A stretch of DNA of 64,000 nucleotides from Tupaia tana (lineage: Eukaryota; Chordata; Mammalia; Scandentia; Tupaiidae). Below are positions 21,690 to 32,288 of this stretch, one piece after another; within the stretch, counting starts at the first letter, position 1; every line of letters begins with the position of its first letter. Made by a program: the position numbers and the translations under genes. The stretch covers positions 58,347,575-58,411,574 of the forward strand of contig JAKSZU010000016.1 in the NCBI GenBank assembly GCA_026018925.1, given 5' to 3'. The notes beneath the pieces are model-generated. The model searched no databases. It had not been told where the DNA came from and saw nothing but the letters and a program-made list of their open reading frames with translations.

Positions 21690-21957
21690 AGAACCCAGGT
21701 CTTAAAAGCATCATGTTAAGTGAGAGGATCCAGGCACAAGAGGTCATGTATGATTTAATTCACATGAAATATCCAGAAGAGACCCATCTCTAGAGACCGA
21801 AGGCAGGTGAGCAGTTGCTTGGAGCTGGAGAATACAAGGAGTGATAGCTAAAGGGTAAGGGGTTTCTTTTCGAGGTGGTGAAAGTAAGTTCTAACACTGA
21901 CTGTGGTAATGACTGGACATGCACATGTCTGTGAATATACTGAAAACCATTGACTAC
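21690..21957 (+). mobile_element. L1M 3' end remnant
   Basis: TCATGTTAAGTGAGAGGATC, TGATTTAATTCACATGAAAT, TGGAGCTGGAGAATACAAGG, GGTGGTGAAAGTAAGTTCTA match the order of L1M 3' ends. Ends against the GGAA-rich tract. Confidence 0.75.
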
Positions 21958-22172
21958 AAAGAAGAGAGAAGGAAAGAAAGAAGTAATAATGGAAGGAAGA
22001 AAATACAGGAAGAAAGGAGGGAAATGAATGAAGAAAGGAAGAGAGAGAAGGATGGAGGGAGGGAAGCAGGAAGGAAAGAAGGAAGAAAGAGAGTAAGGGA
22101 AGGCAGGAATGAATAAAAGAAGGAAACGGAGGGAGGGAAGGAGAGAGGGAGGAGAAAGAAAGAGAACATGAG
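21957..22172. repeat. (GGAA)n/(GAAG)n purine tract
   Basis: About 215 bp of near-pure purine on the plus strand with GGAAGGAAAGAA-type units. Both-strand open frames here (Arg/Lys/Glu or Ser/Phe/Pro) are artefacts of the composition. Confidence 0.93.
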
Positions 22173-22255
22173 CAGAATTTAAGGCCCCAGCCCAGCAGTG
22201 AGGGTGAGATCTTGCCATCCCCTAGCATACCAGCATAGCCACTTTCTTTAGTTCT

Positions 22256-22518
22256 TTTTTTTTTTTTTTTTTAAGAGAGGTTTTTGCTATAGGGTGTGTG
22301 CACTCGCCAGACAGAGAGAGACAGAGACGGAAAGCGAGAAATCACCCCCCAGGGGTGATGGTCACATCGCAATCCCCTCTCCTCTATTCTCCTCTTGGGG
22401 TCTTGGGCACACACGCACACATGCCCAGTGTGAGTTTAAGCCACCAGGTCCAGGACTCAAACCACCGTTGACTTTATGAGAGTTCAGTGACATAGCCATT
22501 ATGCTAACTGCTGGTCCC
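22256..22518 (-). mobile_element. SINE type A, antisense, with TSD
   Basis: T run, GGTTTTTGCTATAGGGTGTG, CACCCCCCAGGGGTGATGG, GGACTCAAACCACC, head end GCTAACTGCTGGTCCC. Flanks CCACTTTCTTTAGTTC and CCACTTCCTTTACTTC form a 16-bp TSD with two differences. Confidence 0.95.
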
Positions 22519-22844
22519 GCCACTTCCTTTACTTCTAATGCTATGTGTCTTTTCTTTGATTTTTGCATTTTATGTAAAAGGAACCAAATGGTTTTTGTGT
22601 CTGACTTCTTTATCTCAATGTCATGTTTGTGAAATTTGTTCATATTGTGCACACCAGGGTGTGCACAGACATATCACCCAGCCATATCACAAATGCTCAG
22701 TAAATGCTAGCTATGATTATAAAACTTCATTGAACGTGCTTGTTCGTATTTCTGTTCAATGCTTCTAAAACAGGAGACCTTGAGCACCATCTTATTCATC
22801 TAAGTCGTGGCTCACCATGGACAGATTGAGATGGGGTCAGGCAT
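22519..22844. other. Unassigned sequence
   Basis: Nothing recognised; the 76-residue open frame from 22538 has no domain. Confidence 0.3.
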
Positions 22845-23010
22845 GCTTTGGGGTCAGCCTGGGTTTAATTAATACTCTGCCACCTATTAGCTGGACCCGT
22901 TTCAGTATCTCTAAAATGAAAATATGATAGTGTTGTTAAGAGGATTAGAGAAGTTAATTATAGAAAACACTTGATACCTTTTCTGGCCCACATTAAGGAC
23001 ACAATAAGTC
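22845..23010 (+). mobile_element. MIR remnant
   Basis: GGGTCAGCCTGGGTTTAATT, CTGCCACCTATTAGCTGGAC, AGTATCTCTAAAATGAAAAT and GAGGATTAGAGAAGTTAA follow MIR. Confidence 0.8.
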
Positions 23011-23362
23011 ACTTTAAATATGATTTACAGCCTGATTCGGAATAGATGCTTGACAAATAACCTCTTTTTATAGTTCCCAGATGTCTGATTGCTTCACACT
23101 TCAGGACCATACTTTCATCTGAAATAACAGAGAGGCTGAACCTATCCAGTTGAAAAGCAACAAGGGGTCTGTGTCCTATGACTGAGGACTCATCTCTCAC
23201 TACAACAATCCTAAATACAGTGGTTACCCTGATACAGACAGATATATTCCAAGACCTCCAGTGGATGCCTGAAATTTCAGTAGTACCAAACCCAATGCAT
23301 ACTATATTTTCCCCTATACATACATACCTATGATAAAGTTTAATTTTTAAATTAGTGAAAGG

Positions 23363-23602
23363 GTCAGCCCAGTAGTTCAGTAGTGAAGGGATCCAGATTC
23401 CACATGGCCAACCATGGTTTGAAACCCAGCTCTAGTGGCTTGAAAAACACATGAGATGTGTATATACGCATGCCTCAAATTCTGACAGGATGGAGAAATG
23501 GAGGAGAAGGGATTGCAGTGTGACCACATTGGAGTGCCTTTTCTCTTTCTCTTTGTGGTAAGCATGCATTCCCTTTAAGAATTAGAAAAAGGAAAAATAC
23601 TA
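23363..23602 (+). mobile_element. SINE type C inside Tigger
   Basis: GTCAGCCCAGTAGTTCAGTA head, CATGGTTTGAAACCC box B, GTGGCTTGAAAAACACATGA, GGATTGCAGTGTGACCAC, short CT region and an AGAAAAAGGAAAAA tail. Confidence 0.85.
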
Positions 23603-23610
23603 ATTTATAT

Positions 23611-23655
23611 ATATATACATAAGTTATATGTATACATCTATATGTATATATTGTA
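23611..23655. repeat. AT-rich tandem repeat
   Basis: (TATATG/TATACA)n-like repeat within the Tigger right part. Confidence 0.75.
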
Positions 23656-23724
23656 ATAAAAGTGATGTAAATGTGGTCTCTCTCAAAATATCTTACTGTA
23701 CTGTGGGTAACAGAAAGTGAAGAT

Positions 23725-23738
23725 GGAGAAGGGGGCGC
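23725..23738 (+). promoter_or_regulatory. Weak CTCF-like motif
   Basis: GGAGAAGGGGGCGC matches 11 of 14 positions of CCASYAGRKGGCRS, missing both leading C and the Y. Weaker than the site at 2832. Confidence 0.2.
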
Positions 23739-23827
23739 TGCTGTAGCTTCCTCATCTTCAGTCATTGGGTTGCATGTTGAAGACCTATCTTCACAAGAAG
23801 GAAGGTATTTTTAAAGAGGACAGCATA

Positions 23828-24106
23828 GGACCAGCAGTTGGCATAATGGCTATGTCACTGGACTCCTATGTAGTTGACCGTGGTTCAACTCCAGGACCCA
23901 GTGGCTTAAACTCAGACTGGGCGCGTATACATGCATGCCCAAGATCCCGAAGGAGAATGGAGGAGAAGAGATTGTGGCATGGCCATCCCCCCGGGGGACT
24001 GATTTCTTGCTTTCTGTCTCTTTGTCTGTCTCTGTCTTTCTGGCAAGCGCACGCGCCCTATAGCAAAAAATCTTTCCAAATAAATAAGTAAATAAATAAA
24101 TAAAAT
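23828..24106 (+). mobile_element. SINE type A, exact 15-bp TSD
   Basis: GGACCAGCAGTTGGCATAAT head, complete body with CCCCCCGGGGGA, CCCTATAGCAAAAAA and an (AAAT)n tail. AAAGAGGACAGCATA lies at 23813-23827 and again at 24107-24121. Confidence 0.97.
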
Positions 24107-24121
24107 AAAGAGGACAGCATA

Positions 24122-24634
24122 TTAACCAGTCAATAATTATTATGAAAAACTCCTTAACACAGCACTGTTTGTGGATCACCTTTAGCATAAAGAAAATACT
24201 TGAGGGAACTTTTGACTGGGATGCCAAGAAGATAAAATGCCTTGACAAGACCACCCAAGAAAAGTCCCCCCTCAGGATCCTCCTTGCTGCTGGCACTATC
24301 TTCATTTCACAGGGCATGTGATTAACCCAGTGATGAACTTCTGCTCAGAATGAAAATTACTCTCAGGAAGTGGGACCGTTCTGCAGAAACTGCGCTACCA
24401 CTAAGACACGTTCTAGCATGCCTCGTTATTACAGTTGTTAATGTAGCTCATGTCCTAATTAAAACCCTTATTCTCCACTGCTAGCACATTGCCCAGGATG
24501 GTCAGTCTTGCCTGAGTCAGAGAGGCCACACGGCAATCCTTGGAGACTAAGGAATTTTCTAGATCATTTGCTATGTGTCTTAACCTAGGTCCCCTAAACA
24601 GCAAAGCCTGAGGCAAAAGCTTCCTGCCAAAAAA
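24122..24634. other. Unassigned; may continue the Tigger remnant
   Basis: Sequence up to about 24335 directly continues across the SINE's empty site. Beyond that nothing is recognised; CTCATGTCCTAATTAAAACC near 24450 is AT-rich. Confidence 0.3.
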
Positions 24635-24635
24635 G

Positions 24636-24845
24636 ACAAGTCTACAGAAGCAGAAAGTAGATTAGTGGTTGCCCGGGGCTGGGTGTGAAAACAGGGAATG
24701 ACTACAAATGGGCCCAATGAGTGTTTGAGGGGTGATGAAAATGTTCTAAAATTGGGTTTGGTGATGGTTGCACAACACTGTAAATTTTATGTATGCAAAT
24801 TATATTTTAATAAATTATACTTCAATAAAGCTGTTTGGAAATAAA
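24636..24845 (+). mobile_element. L1M 3' end remnant
   Basis: GCAGAAAGTAGATTAGTGGT, TTGCCCGGGGCTGGGTG, GGTGATGGTTGCACAACACT, GTAAATTTTATGTATGCAAA: the classic terminal segment of L1MB-like elements. Confidence 0.85.
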
Positions 24846-25461
24846 AGCTTATGGGCTGACACTTCACTGGGGAAACAGAAATCTAGGGAGGCAAGGGTGA
24901 GGAAAAGGAGAAGCAGGGAGGAGGGTACGGTAACTCTGAGAGGATGTGCTGCCACGGTGGCTGCAGCTTGGTGGGCAGCTGATCATGTCTACTCATCTGC
25001 CACTTTCCCCCAGGAATCCCTGCACTATTGGGCTATCCACAAGCCCAGAGAGAGTCTGATACCTTCTTGCAGCTCAAGGGCAGTAGAGACTGAAGTGAGA
25101 GACCAGAGGTATGTAGGAAAGGCACTGTCGGGATGTTTGCTCAGCAAGCTGAGGGCTGAGAAGTAGCTGGCACAGTAAACCCTTGATCTAGAATGGCCTG
25201 GGAAGCAGAGGAGACCTGACATTATAATCATCAGAGAAGCACAGGTAGGGCTAGCCCCCAGCTAGGCACCCACCTGGGTTAGAGTGGATCCACACCTGCA
25301 TCTCAGCCACTGTGCAATATCTCTACCTCCAGATCACATCTACAGAAGGCTGGCCCAAACACCACCCCCTCTCCAACAATATGGTCAGGGGAGGGAAAGA
25401 GCCATGAAGCCCCACTTTGAATCATTTGCATCTCAGGATATTTCAAAAGACCTGAAAACAA
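24846..25461. other. Unassigned G+C-richer sequence
   Basis: The 132-residue open frame starting at 24768 crosses from the L1 tail into this stretch and has no domain, so it is rejected as a gene. No repeat recognised. Confidence 0.35.
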
Positions 25462-25474
25462 GACACAAATCCCA

Positions 25475-25752
25475 TGGGACCAGCAGTTAGCGTAATGGCT
25501 ATGTTGCTGAACTCCCTTGTAGTCAACCGCAGTTCGAGTCCCGGACCCAGTGGCTTAAAACTCACGCCGGGTGCGTGTGTGTGCGTGCCCAAGATCCCGA
25601 GAGGAGAATGGAGAAGGGATTGCAGCGTGGCCATTCCCTCTGGGGGGTGATTTCTCGCTTTCTGTCTCTCTGTCTCTCTCTGTCTGTCTGGTAAGTGCAC
25701 ACGTCCTATGGCAAAAAAACCTCTTCAAAAAAAAAAAAAAAAAAAAAAAGAG
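25475..25752 (+). mobile_element. SINE type A, 13-bp TSD
   Basis: CAGTTAGCGTAATGGCTATG head, CAGTTCGAGTCCCGG box B, body, (TCTCTG)n, A run of about 20. AGACACAAATCCC before and after is an exact TSD. Confidence 0.96.
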
Positions 25753-26189
25753 AGAGACACAAATCCCCAAAAAGCTACTGCCCTTGTGTGGCAGCCATGG
25801 ATATACACAGCCAAGATCTTCCTGCAAGAAAGAACTTGCTGTTTCACAGAACCCTCAGGTCCACCCAGTTGTGAGCCACGACCTCACTCCCCCTGGCCAT
25901 CCCCAGCCAATGACTGAGCATCACAATGGCATCGGACCTGGCCATTTCCACCCAATATGGGACTCTTCTAACAGGCGATCTCTGCCACGGAATTGCCGTG
26001 TGGGCTGGCCAAGACTTTGTCAGATCCTTATTGTAGCCTGAGGCTCTCCGCCCCCAGTCTTGCTTCCAGCCGGTTATGTTCCACAGCCATATTTACCTCC
26101 TCCCTCTCCCACTAAACCTTGCATACTATACAGGAGCCCAGAGAGGGTCCAGCAGTTTCTTACAGCTCAGGGGCAGCACACTGACAAAC
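25753..26189. other. Unassigned sequence
   Basis: No gene recognised; the open frames overlapping the SINE tail are artefacts. Confidence 0.35.
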
Positions 26190-26253
26190 TCAGTTCTATT
26201 GTTTGAATGTGCCCCACCCCCACAAATTATTGTGTTAAAATGTGGTGAGTCAA

Positions 26254-26487
26254 GCCAGTCAGTAGTGGCATAGTGATTAAGGCAGCTGGATCCTACAAGG
26301 CCAAATGGTGTGGTTGGAGTTCTGGACCCAGTGGTTTGAAAGACACCAAGTGCATGTGCCTGTGTGCCCAAAATCCCAACAAGAGCATGGAGAAGGGATT
26401 ACATTATGGCCATCCCCCTTGGGAAGTGTTTCCTCACTTTCTTTCTCTCCTCTCTCTGTGGGTCTCTCTCTCTCTCTCTCTCTCTCT

Positions 26488-26554
<67 letters not shown>

Positions 26555-26614
26555 GCAAGTATATGTGCCCTATAGCAAACAAAACAAAACAAACAAAAAA
26601 CTTCAAAAAAAATC
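26254..26614 (+). mobile_element. SINE type A2 with (TC)n expansion
   Basis: GCCAGTCAGTAGTGGCATAG head, box B region decayed, GCATGGAGAAGGGATTACAT, GCCATCCCCCTTGGGAAG, then a 90-bp TC tract, CCCTATAGCAAACAAAAC. Unusually long (about 360 bp) because of the TC tract. Confidence 0.88.
26463..26553. repeat. (TC)n microsatellite inside a SINE
   Basis: Nearly pure TC with CCCTCCC and TTTC interruptions, located at the SINE's CT-rich region. Confidence 0.97.
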
Positions 26615-26627
26615 GGGTAAGTCATTG

Positions 26628-26873
26628 ACCAACTGCAGTGTCATAATGATAATGTAACGTTCCAACATGCGAAAAACACTTGGGAAGGTCCCAATTTGCA
26701 TTCCAAGGCCCCCCTGTCCACACTGGGCATAGGTAGATGCATGCCTGTGACCCTGACTGGCTGTGGTTGGATTTGAATCACATTGTATAGATCCTGTTGG
26801 GGTGCATATCTCTTTCTCTGTCTCATCTCTATCTCTTTCCTTTGGAAAAACATAAGTAAACTTTTTTTTTTAA
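26628..26873 (+). mobile_element. SINE type B, adjacent to A2
   Basis: CTGCAGTGTCATAATGATAA, a box-B-like CAATTTGCATTCC, GTGACCCTGACTGGCTGTGG, CACATTGTATAGATCCTGTT, CT-rich region and a GTAAAC(T)n end. Flanked by copies of the same target as the upstream A2. Confidence 0.8.
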
Positions 26874-27399
26874 CGTGGTGAGCCATTGTGACAGCGTTGA
26901 GAGAGAGTTCTAACCCGATTATGGCATTAAAAGGTGGGGCCTTTGGGAAGTGATTAGGCATCAGGGTGGAGCCCCCATAATTGAGTCCTCGTGGGTTTAC
27001 GAGGAGAGGGAATGAGACAGAAAGTGCTCCGCTCTGCACGCATCCCTGCCTTCTGCTGTGTTAACCACCACCAAGACCTCAGTGGATGCAGGCCCTGGAC
27101 CCTGGGCCTCCAAACTATGAGCTGAATAAAAATCTATTCTCTTAAATTATCCAGACTCGGTATCTCTGTTATTAGTGACAGAATGGACAAGAGCACTTGG
27201 TAACCGCAGATTAGTCACAGGATGCTCTCTTTCTATACACATCCCACACCAAAACCAGCAAGGGACATGCTTCAACCTCAGAGGCCGGGGCTTTGCACCT
27301 GAGTTCTTGAACCCCAGGTGATACATTCCACAGGGCGCACAATGCAAGGGGCTGAAGCCTTAGAGTGGAAGGCCAACTCTTTTGAGAGAGCCTGGGGTA

Positions 27400-27908
27400 T
27401 GCAGTAGTTTTCTATTGTTGCTGTCACAAATGCTATAAACTCGGTGGCTTAAAACACAGAAATTTGCTATCTTACAATTCTGGAGCTCAGAAGTTGAAAT
27501 GAGTCTCACTAAGCAAAAACTAAGCTGATAGTAAGGCTGCGTTTCTCCTGCAGACTCCAGCAGAAAGTCTGCTATCTTACCTTTTCCACCTTCTAGAAGC
27601 TACCTGTACTCCTTGCTCCTGGCTCTCTTCCATCTGCACAGCCAGCACTGGCTGCCTGAGTCTCCCTCGTGCTGCACCACAGTGATCCTTATTCTCCTGC
27701 CTCCCTCTTTCATTTCGAAGGACCCTTGTGATTGTATTGAGCCTGCCTGGGTAATCCAGGATAATCTCCTTAGCTTGAGGTCAGTTGACTATCGACCTTA
27801 ATTCCATCTGCAACTTTAATTCTCCCTTGCTGTGTAACATAATATATTCACAGGTTCTGAGGATTAGGAGGTGGGCATCCTTGGAGGAGTCATTATCTGC
27901 CTATCACA
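27400..27908 (-). mobile_element. MLT1-type solo LTR fossil, antisense
   Basis: TGCAGTAGTTTTCTATTGTT, CGGTGGCTTAAAACACAGAA, CTTACAATTCTGGAGCTCAG, then GGTAATCCAGGATAATCTCC and AGGAGTCATTATCTGCC. Near full-length order of an antisense MLT1; no internal region. Ancient. Confidence 0.85.
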
Positions 27909-28211
27909 GGGAACATCCCAAGAGGAAAATGCCTTGACCTGCCGGAGGTGGAGAAGACTCAGCATAGAGCACAGAGAAAGGGAGAATAGGGCCAGTGGCT
28001 CTCTACCCTTCACTTCACTTTCTGTCCTTCTCACTCCTGAGGTCTGATATAAGCTAGGACCAGGGGTAGTCTTCTTCCTGTGGGCACTGAGCACAAAAAT
28101 CAGACCAGGTGCACTTCTGATCCCAGAATAAAGGGGGGACAGTGCAGCTGAGTGGTCCCCCTGAGCTCTTTCTCCAAAAGAAGCACTTTTTCACAATTTT
28201 AGGCAATGTGT
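27909..28211. other. Unassigned sequence
   Basis: No repeat or exon recognised. Confidence 0.3.
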
Positions 28212-28420
28212 GGGCCAGCCAGTAGTGGCAGTGACACAATGCTCTGTGACACTGGACAGACACAGAAGGTCCTGAGTTCACATCCTGAGGCCTCCCTCAC
28301 ATGCTACGCGCAGCCATGCTCTGGGATGGCCGAGGCTGGGGAAAGATTGCTGCGTGGAGGTGACTGTCTCTTTGTCTCTCTCTGTCATGGAAGAAATAAA
28401 TAACTAAACTTTTTTTAAAA
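28212..28420 (+). mobile_element. SINE type B, short copy
   Basis: GGCCAGCCAGTAGTGGCAGT, ACAATGCTCTGTGACACTGG, CTGAGTTCACATCC, GGGATGGCCGAGGCTGGGG, TCATGGAAGAAATAAATAAC tail. Part of the 3' body is missing. Confidence 0.8.
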
Positions 28421-29438
28421 GGTAATGTATGAATGTGACAGAATGTTAGAAGGTATAGTGAGAGATTAAGGAAGGATTTACAGAAGTGGCAGCAATGATT
28501 TGGGGGGCTGCTTGCCTTCCCACCAACCAAGATGCAGGCTACTTCCCACCTCCAGGCTCTCCCTAGGCTGTGTTTTCCTCCACCACAGGTTATAGCTAAA
28601 TGGACAAGAATGTTCCAGGAGATCAAGCTGGACATAGCTAGCTTCCCAGACAGCAGAGCTTCCAGTGAGTAACAGAAATCGGGTGCATCGGGTGGTAGCA
28701 GCTCTGGGACTGGGCATTCTGCCGCTGTAGTATGACTAACACCAGCCCCAAACATTATTACAGAAAACAACTCAGTGAAGCCGTTGTCCACACCAATAAA
28801 GCTCCTTCTCTGGCCCTGACATCACTGCTTCTATGGCAACCAGTGCACTTCAAAGAGCAAAATGTGGGAGACTGAAAAACAGAATCCAAACTGACGGTAC
28901 CAAATGAAGTTGTGCCAAATGTGTGAATTGGCCAGGAAGCCATGTAAAGTTCTGAGGCAAGCATCACAGAAGCTCTTGGAGAAGGAAAGATAAGACAAGG
29001 CAGTTCTAGGATCAAAACCAGGGTATCCTAAAGCCACAGAGAAGTGTCCCGCATAGGGGCCCAATGTTCTTATGACTGGTTGGCAGGATGGAGAATTGGG
29101 AGGGAATCTTGAACCTGATCACGTAGAGAGCAGTTCGTTTGATGAGGAAGTTCCAGAAAACAAAACATTATTTTAACATAGTACACAATCTCTACATGAA
29201 CATAATTGTCCTTTAAAGGAGTGACAAGTATGAATCACTCAAAGAGGACACCGGGAAGGGGAGGGACCATGTGGTCAGTAAGTCCTCCTTGTGGACGTTA
29301 ATGGATATGACCCTATAAGACAATAACCAGTAAGGCAGTATATCTACCACAGATTGCCCTCTCTAGAAGTATGCCTCATTATCCCGTGAGTAAAACTTTG
29401 ACTTAAATTCATCTCATCTGATCTGGTCTGCGGGCAAA
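28421..29438. other. Unassigned G+C-richer single-copy sequence
   Basis: About 1 kb without SINE or recognised family. Several antisense open frames of 77-164 residues cover it, but none shows a domain or conserved-looking codon pattern, and the longest runs into the SINE. Confidence 0.35.
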
Positions 29439-29439
29439 A

Positions 29440-29655
29440 TGTCATGGGGTCCAGGGAGATGGAAAGGGGAGAAATACGGATTGTATAGTCCCCAGAGAGC
29501 TGGGCACATGGAAGGTCCCAGGTTTGCAGGCACTTGTGCACGCATGCATGGTCCTGGCTGGCTGAGGCTGGGGGTGGATCATGGTGTGAAATACTATTAG
29601 AGTTATTCTTTCTCTCTCTCTGAAGAAATAATTACAAATTCTTTTAAAAATATGC
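29440..29655 (+). mobile_element. SINE type B
   Basis: Head region around GATTGTATAGTCCCCAGAGA, CGCATGCATGGTCCTGGCTG, GCTGAGGCTGGGGGTGGATC, ATGGTGTGAAATACTATTAG, CT repeats and GAAGAAATAA. Confidence 0.78.
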
Positions 29656-29892
29656 ATTCATTAAATAAGTTCTCAGAACTTTCAGCCTTTCTATTTCTTA
29701 ATTATTTTTAGTCATTCTAAGATCTAACCATGAGCATGAAACATAAATTTTTCTAGTGACAGTCATGTAGCCACCCATAAATAGGTCTAATGCCCTTCAT
29801 TAGAAAGTCAAGGGAACTTATGAGCCAGTATGGAAGTCAGAGGTACAACGTGAAGTATACATGGGCCAGCTTCCCATTAAAATCTCTAAAGG

Positions 29893-30152
29893 TGGGAACA
29901 GCAAATGGCGTAATGGCTATGTTGCTGGACTCCCATGTAGTCAGCCGCAGTCGAGTCCCGGACCCAGTGGCTTAAACTCACGCCGGGCACGTGTGCATGA
30001 GTGTCCAAGATCCCAAGAGGAAAATGGAGAAGGGATTGTGGTGTGGCCATATCCACTTGGGGGGAGGGGGGGTTCTTGCTTTCTATCTCTCTGTCTCTCT
30101 TTTTCTGGTGAGTGCATTCACCCTATAGCAAAAATCTCTCCAAAAAAAATCT
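29893..30152 (+). mobile_element. SINE type A, 14-bp TSD
   Basis: GGGAACAGCAAATGGCGTAA head, GCAGTCGAGTCCCGG box B with one base lost, body, G-rich expansion at the palindrome (GGGGGGAGGGGGGG), tail. AAAATCTCTAAAGG flanks both ends. Confidence 0.95.
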
Positions 30153-30667
30153 CTAAAGGCATGTATACACACAAGCATATGTTTACACACATATACACAC
30201 AGGGCCAATAAAGTAGGAAACTACACACGAGAGAATGTCCTGCACGAATGAGAGCATTTTCCATGACTGGATTATCAATAGGATTATTTAAAAAAAAAAA
30301 AATCCCAGAATAGGCAAGAACTGTGTTGTAAATTAGAACAGTATAGATGATATCAAAGAATGAAAGAAAACATTCTGACTAAGCCCCACCAGAAAAAAAA
30401 ATTCAACCACCCTAGTAATCAAAATAAAACAAAAATGCAATGTTATTTTAAGCGACCAAACTGGCAAGAATCTCTAAAACTATAAACACAATGTTGATGA
30501 GAGTACAACGAAATGAGAATTTTCGAACTTGGTTGGTGGGAAAGGAAATTGGGATGACCCATCAGGAAGAAAGGAAGAAACTTGGTGCCCTATAATAAAA
30601 GCCCTAGGGAGAAAAAAAAAAGTTTATACACATTGACCCACTGTTTTCACTTGTACAGATTAGATTT

Positions 30668-30890
30668 TAAAAACTCGTCAATCACTGCAGTGATGCAGCC
30701 ATAACAAAACAGCATGCTGCTGAAGCTACTTGCGAAGGTCCCAGGTTCTGCGCCAAGGCCTCCCGTATTCCTGAGTGTCCATAACCATGAATCCAACTGG
30801 CTGAGGTCGGGGCTTGATCACAATATAAGGACCCTGGTGGAGGTACTTTTTCTCTCTCTCAGAATACATAAATAAACTGTTTTAAAATCA
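30668..30890 (+). mobile_element. SINE type B
   Basis: CAGTGATGCAGCCATAACAA, CTGCTGAAGCTACTTGCGAA, GGTCCCAGGTTCTGCGCC, GGCTGAGGTCGGGGCTTGAT, CAATATAAGGACCCTGG, CT repeats, ATAAATAAACTG tail. Confidence 0.82.
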
Positions 30891-30898
30891 CAAACATA

Positions 30899-31027
30899 AG
30901 GGGTCTTCAAAAAGTTTGTTCAAAATGCGTATTATGAAAAATGATACATGGGTTTCAAAAATTTTTTACACCAGAATAAACTCATACTTCGATTCCATTT
31001 TTCCAGTAACATTTTGAAGCTGCCTTG
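30899..31027. mobile_element. Mariner-like MITE, copy 2
   Basis: GGGGTCTTCAAAAAGTTTG ... ACATTTTGAAGCTGCCTTG between TA dinucleotides. Shares the internal wording (CATAATAC-like, AACTCATAC) with the other copies. Confidence 0.8.
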
Positions 31028-31145
31028 TACAGGCAGCGATTTCTCCTCCAGTCGCTCAGCACAGCATTACCTATGACCAGGAAAAACTGGAAATAGTTCA
31101 ATGGCTGACAGCAGGAAAAGAGTAAATAAATGAATGCAAAGGCAT

Positions 31146-32286
31146 TGCTCCATCAGCCAGTGTTTTCCAGGTGAGTTCTCACCACTCCAGCCTGTCATTA
31201 ACCTGTGCCTGCCCTGCTAGGCAAAAACTGACCCCAAATCAAGTTTCCTGCTGCCTGCTCAGTGCTGCAGTGAGTCTAACCAAGACCAGCAGCTGATTTT
31301 CTGAATGTAATATGAATTATGTAACCTGGAGAACTATCTAAGGGGAAGCGGATATAGAGGAACAAGAGGATGTAAGATATTGAACAGGCAAGTAAATCTT
31401 ATTTATTTAGGATTTTTGATCCTTGCATTCTTCCCAAGGGCTAAAGACTTAGTTTCTCCTGTAAAACTAAACCTACCAATAAAGAGAATAATTAAAAATA
31501 CGAATGGAAGAGGGAAAAGAGATAAAAAAAAAAGGGGGGGGGGCAGAAAAATAGTTGCCACCAGACACCAGAGAATGATTTAATTTTACAATCCAGCATG
31601 GAATTTAGCAATTCCTGACAGCTTCAGCAGAACAGGAAACACTTGGGTAATAGAGTTCTTATTGTCTGGTTTAAAAAAAAAGAAAAAAAAAAAAAAGAGC
31701 AAGAATGTTGAGGAGATTATTTGCTATCAAGTGTGGAAATAAAATAGTGATTTCATGTTTCCTTCATATATTGGATTTATATAAACAAGTCTGAGAAATG
31801 CAGTGGGCCCAACCCCTCCAGGCCTCCCCCATCTCGAGCACTCACACCTTGCAGGCCTTTCTGCAGAACAAGGTTCATTACCAATGTGTACAAGGGAATC
31901 AGTCAAGGACGTATGCTTTGTTTGGTTGGTCGTCTGTCTGTATATGGGTTTTATGTCAATTCTTGTGGCCAAGCTTCAGTAGAGACTCTGATTCAGACTC
32001 TTGGGCAGGCAGCCAGGCCCATTATGAGGAAATGCTCCCCAAGAATTCTGGGTGCCCCCTTCAGAGCCTTAGCTCTACCCCAAGAGTGCATAGTGGCAGG
32101 AGCCAGTCCTGAGTTCTCACCCACCCCTCAGGATCTTACGTTACACAACCACTCAGAGACCCCAGGACCACAACCTATGCTTATAGGTTGGGGAGAAGGA
32201 GACAGAGTGGCCCCTGCCTGGGACACAGGTAGGGATGGCAACAATAAAATACAATGAGAATAGTGGGTTTTCCTGGCTGCCATTTA
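31146..32286. other. Unassigned single-copy sequence
   Basis: Contains a G run near 31534 and an A-rich stretch at 31670-31695. Open frames of 104 and 123 residues (31798-32257) overlap in different frames and show no domain. No gene called. Confidence 0.35.
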
Positions 32287-32288
32287 TA

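Larger units (their letters stand above)
23219..23825. mobile_element. Tigger (pogo-class) DNA transposon remnant, interrupted
   Basis: Left part: TATTCCAAGACCTCCAGTGG, ATGCCTGAAATTTCAGTAGT, ACATACATACCTATGATAAA. Right part from about 23605: TGTAATAAAAGTGATGTAAA, TGTGGTCTCTCTCAAAATAT, CTTACTGTACTGTGGG. These are consecutive in MER2/Tigger-type elements. A type C SINE separates them and a type A SINE follows at 23828. Confidence 0.75.
26190..27190 (+). mobile_element. MaLR-type solo LTR fossil split by two SINEs
   Basis: Left part (to about 26253) TCTATTGTTTGAATGTGCCC ... AAAATGTGGTGAGTC; right part from about 26874 GTGGTGAGCCATTGTGAC, TTAAAAGGTGGGGCCTTTGG, ending with GAATAAAAATCTATTCTC and TATCTCTGTTATTAGTGA. 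Same LTR type as 3.7 and 52.5 kb, MST-like. Solo and ancient, disrupted by the two insertions. Confidence 0.75.
30340..31145 (+). mobile_element. L1M ORF2 3' remnant, interrupted
   Basis: CAACCACCCTAGTAATCAAA, TTTTAAGCGACCAAACTGGC, TTGGTTGGTGGGAAAGGAAA and, past two insertions, GACCAGGAAAAACTGGAAAT, AGTTCAATGGCTGACAGCAG are successive parts of an L1M ORF2 3' end. A SINE (30668-30890) and a MITE (30899-31027) sit in between. Confidence 0.75.

Noticed and set aside
21957-22172. Coding repeat (Arg/Lys/Glu-rich or Ser/Phe/Pro-rich)
   Set aside because: Purine-only low-complexity tract gives open frames on both strands.
23850-24317. 155-residue antisense open frame
   Set aside because: Crosses a type A SINE and its flank; the recurring peptide ARALARKTE is the SINE tail translated and appears in many other copies.
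25571-26041. 156-residue sense open frame
   Set aside because: Its first half is type A SINE sequence including the CT-rich region and poly-Lys from the A tail; no domain after it.
28297-28791. 164-residue antisense open frame in non-repeat DNA
   Set aside because: No recognisable domain, no splice or promoter context, begins in single-copy DNA and ends inside a SINE; length is within chance for this composition.
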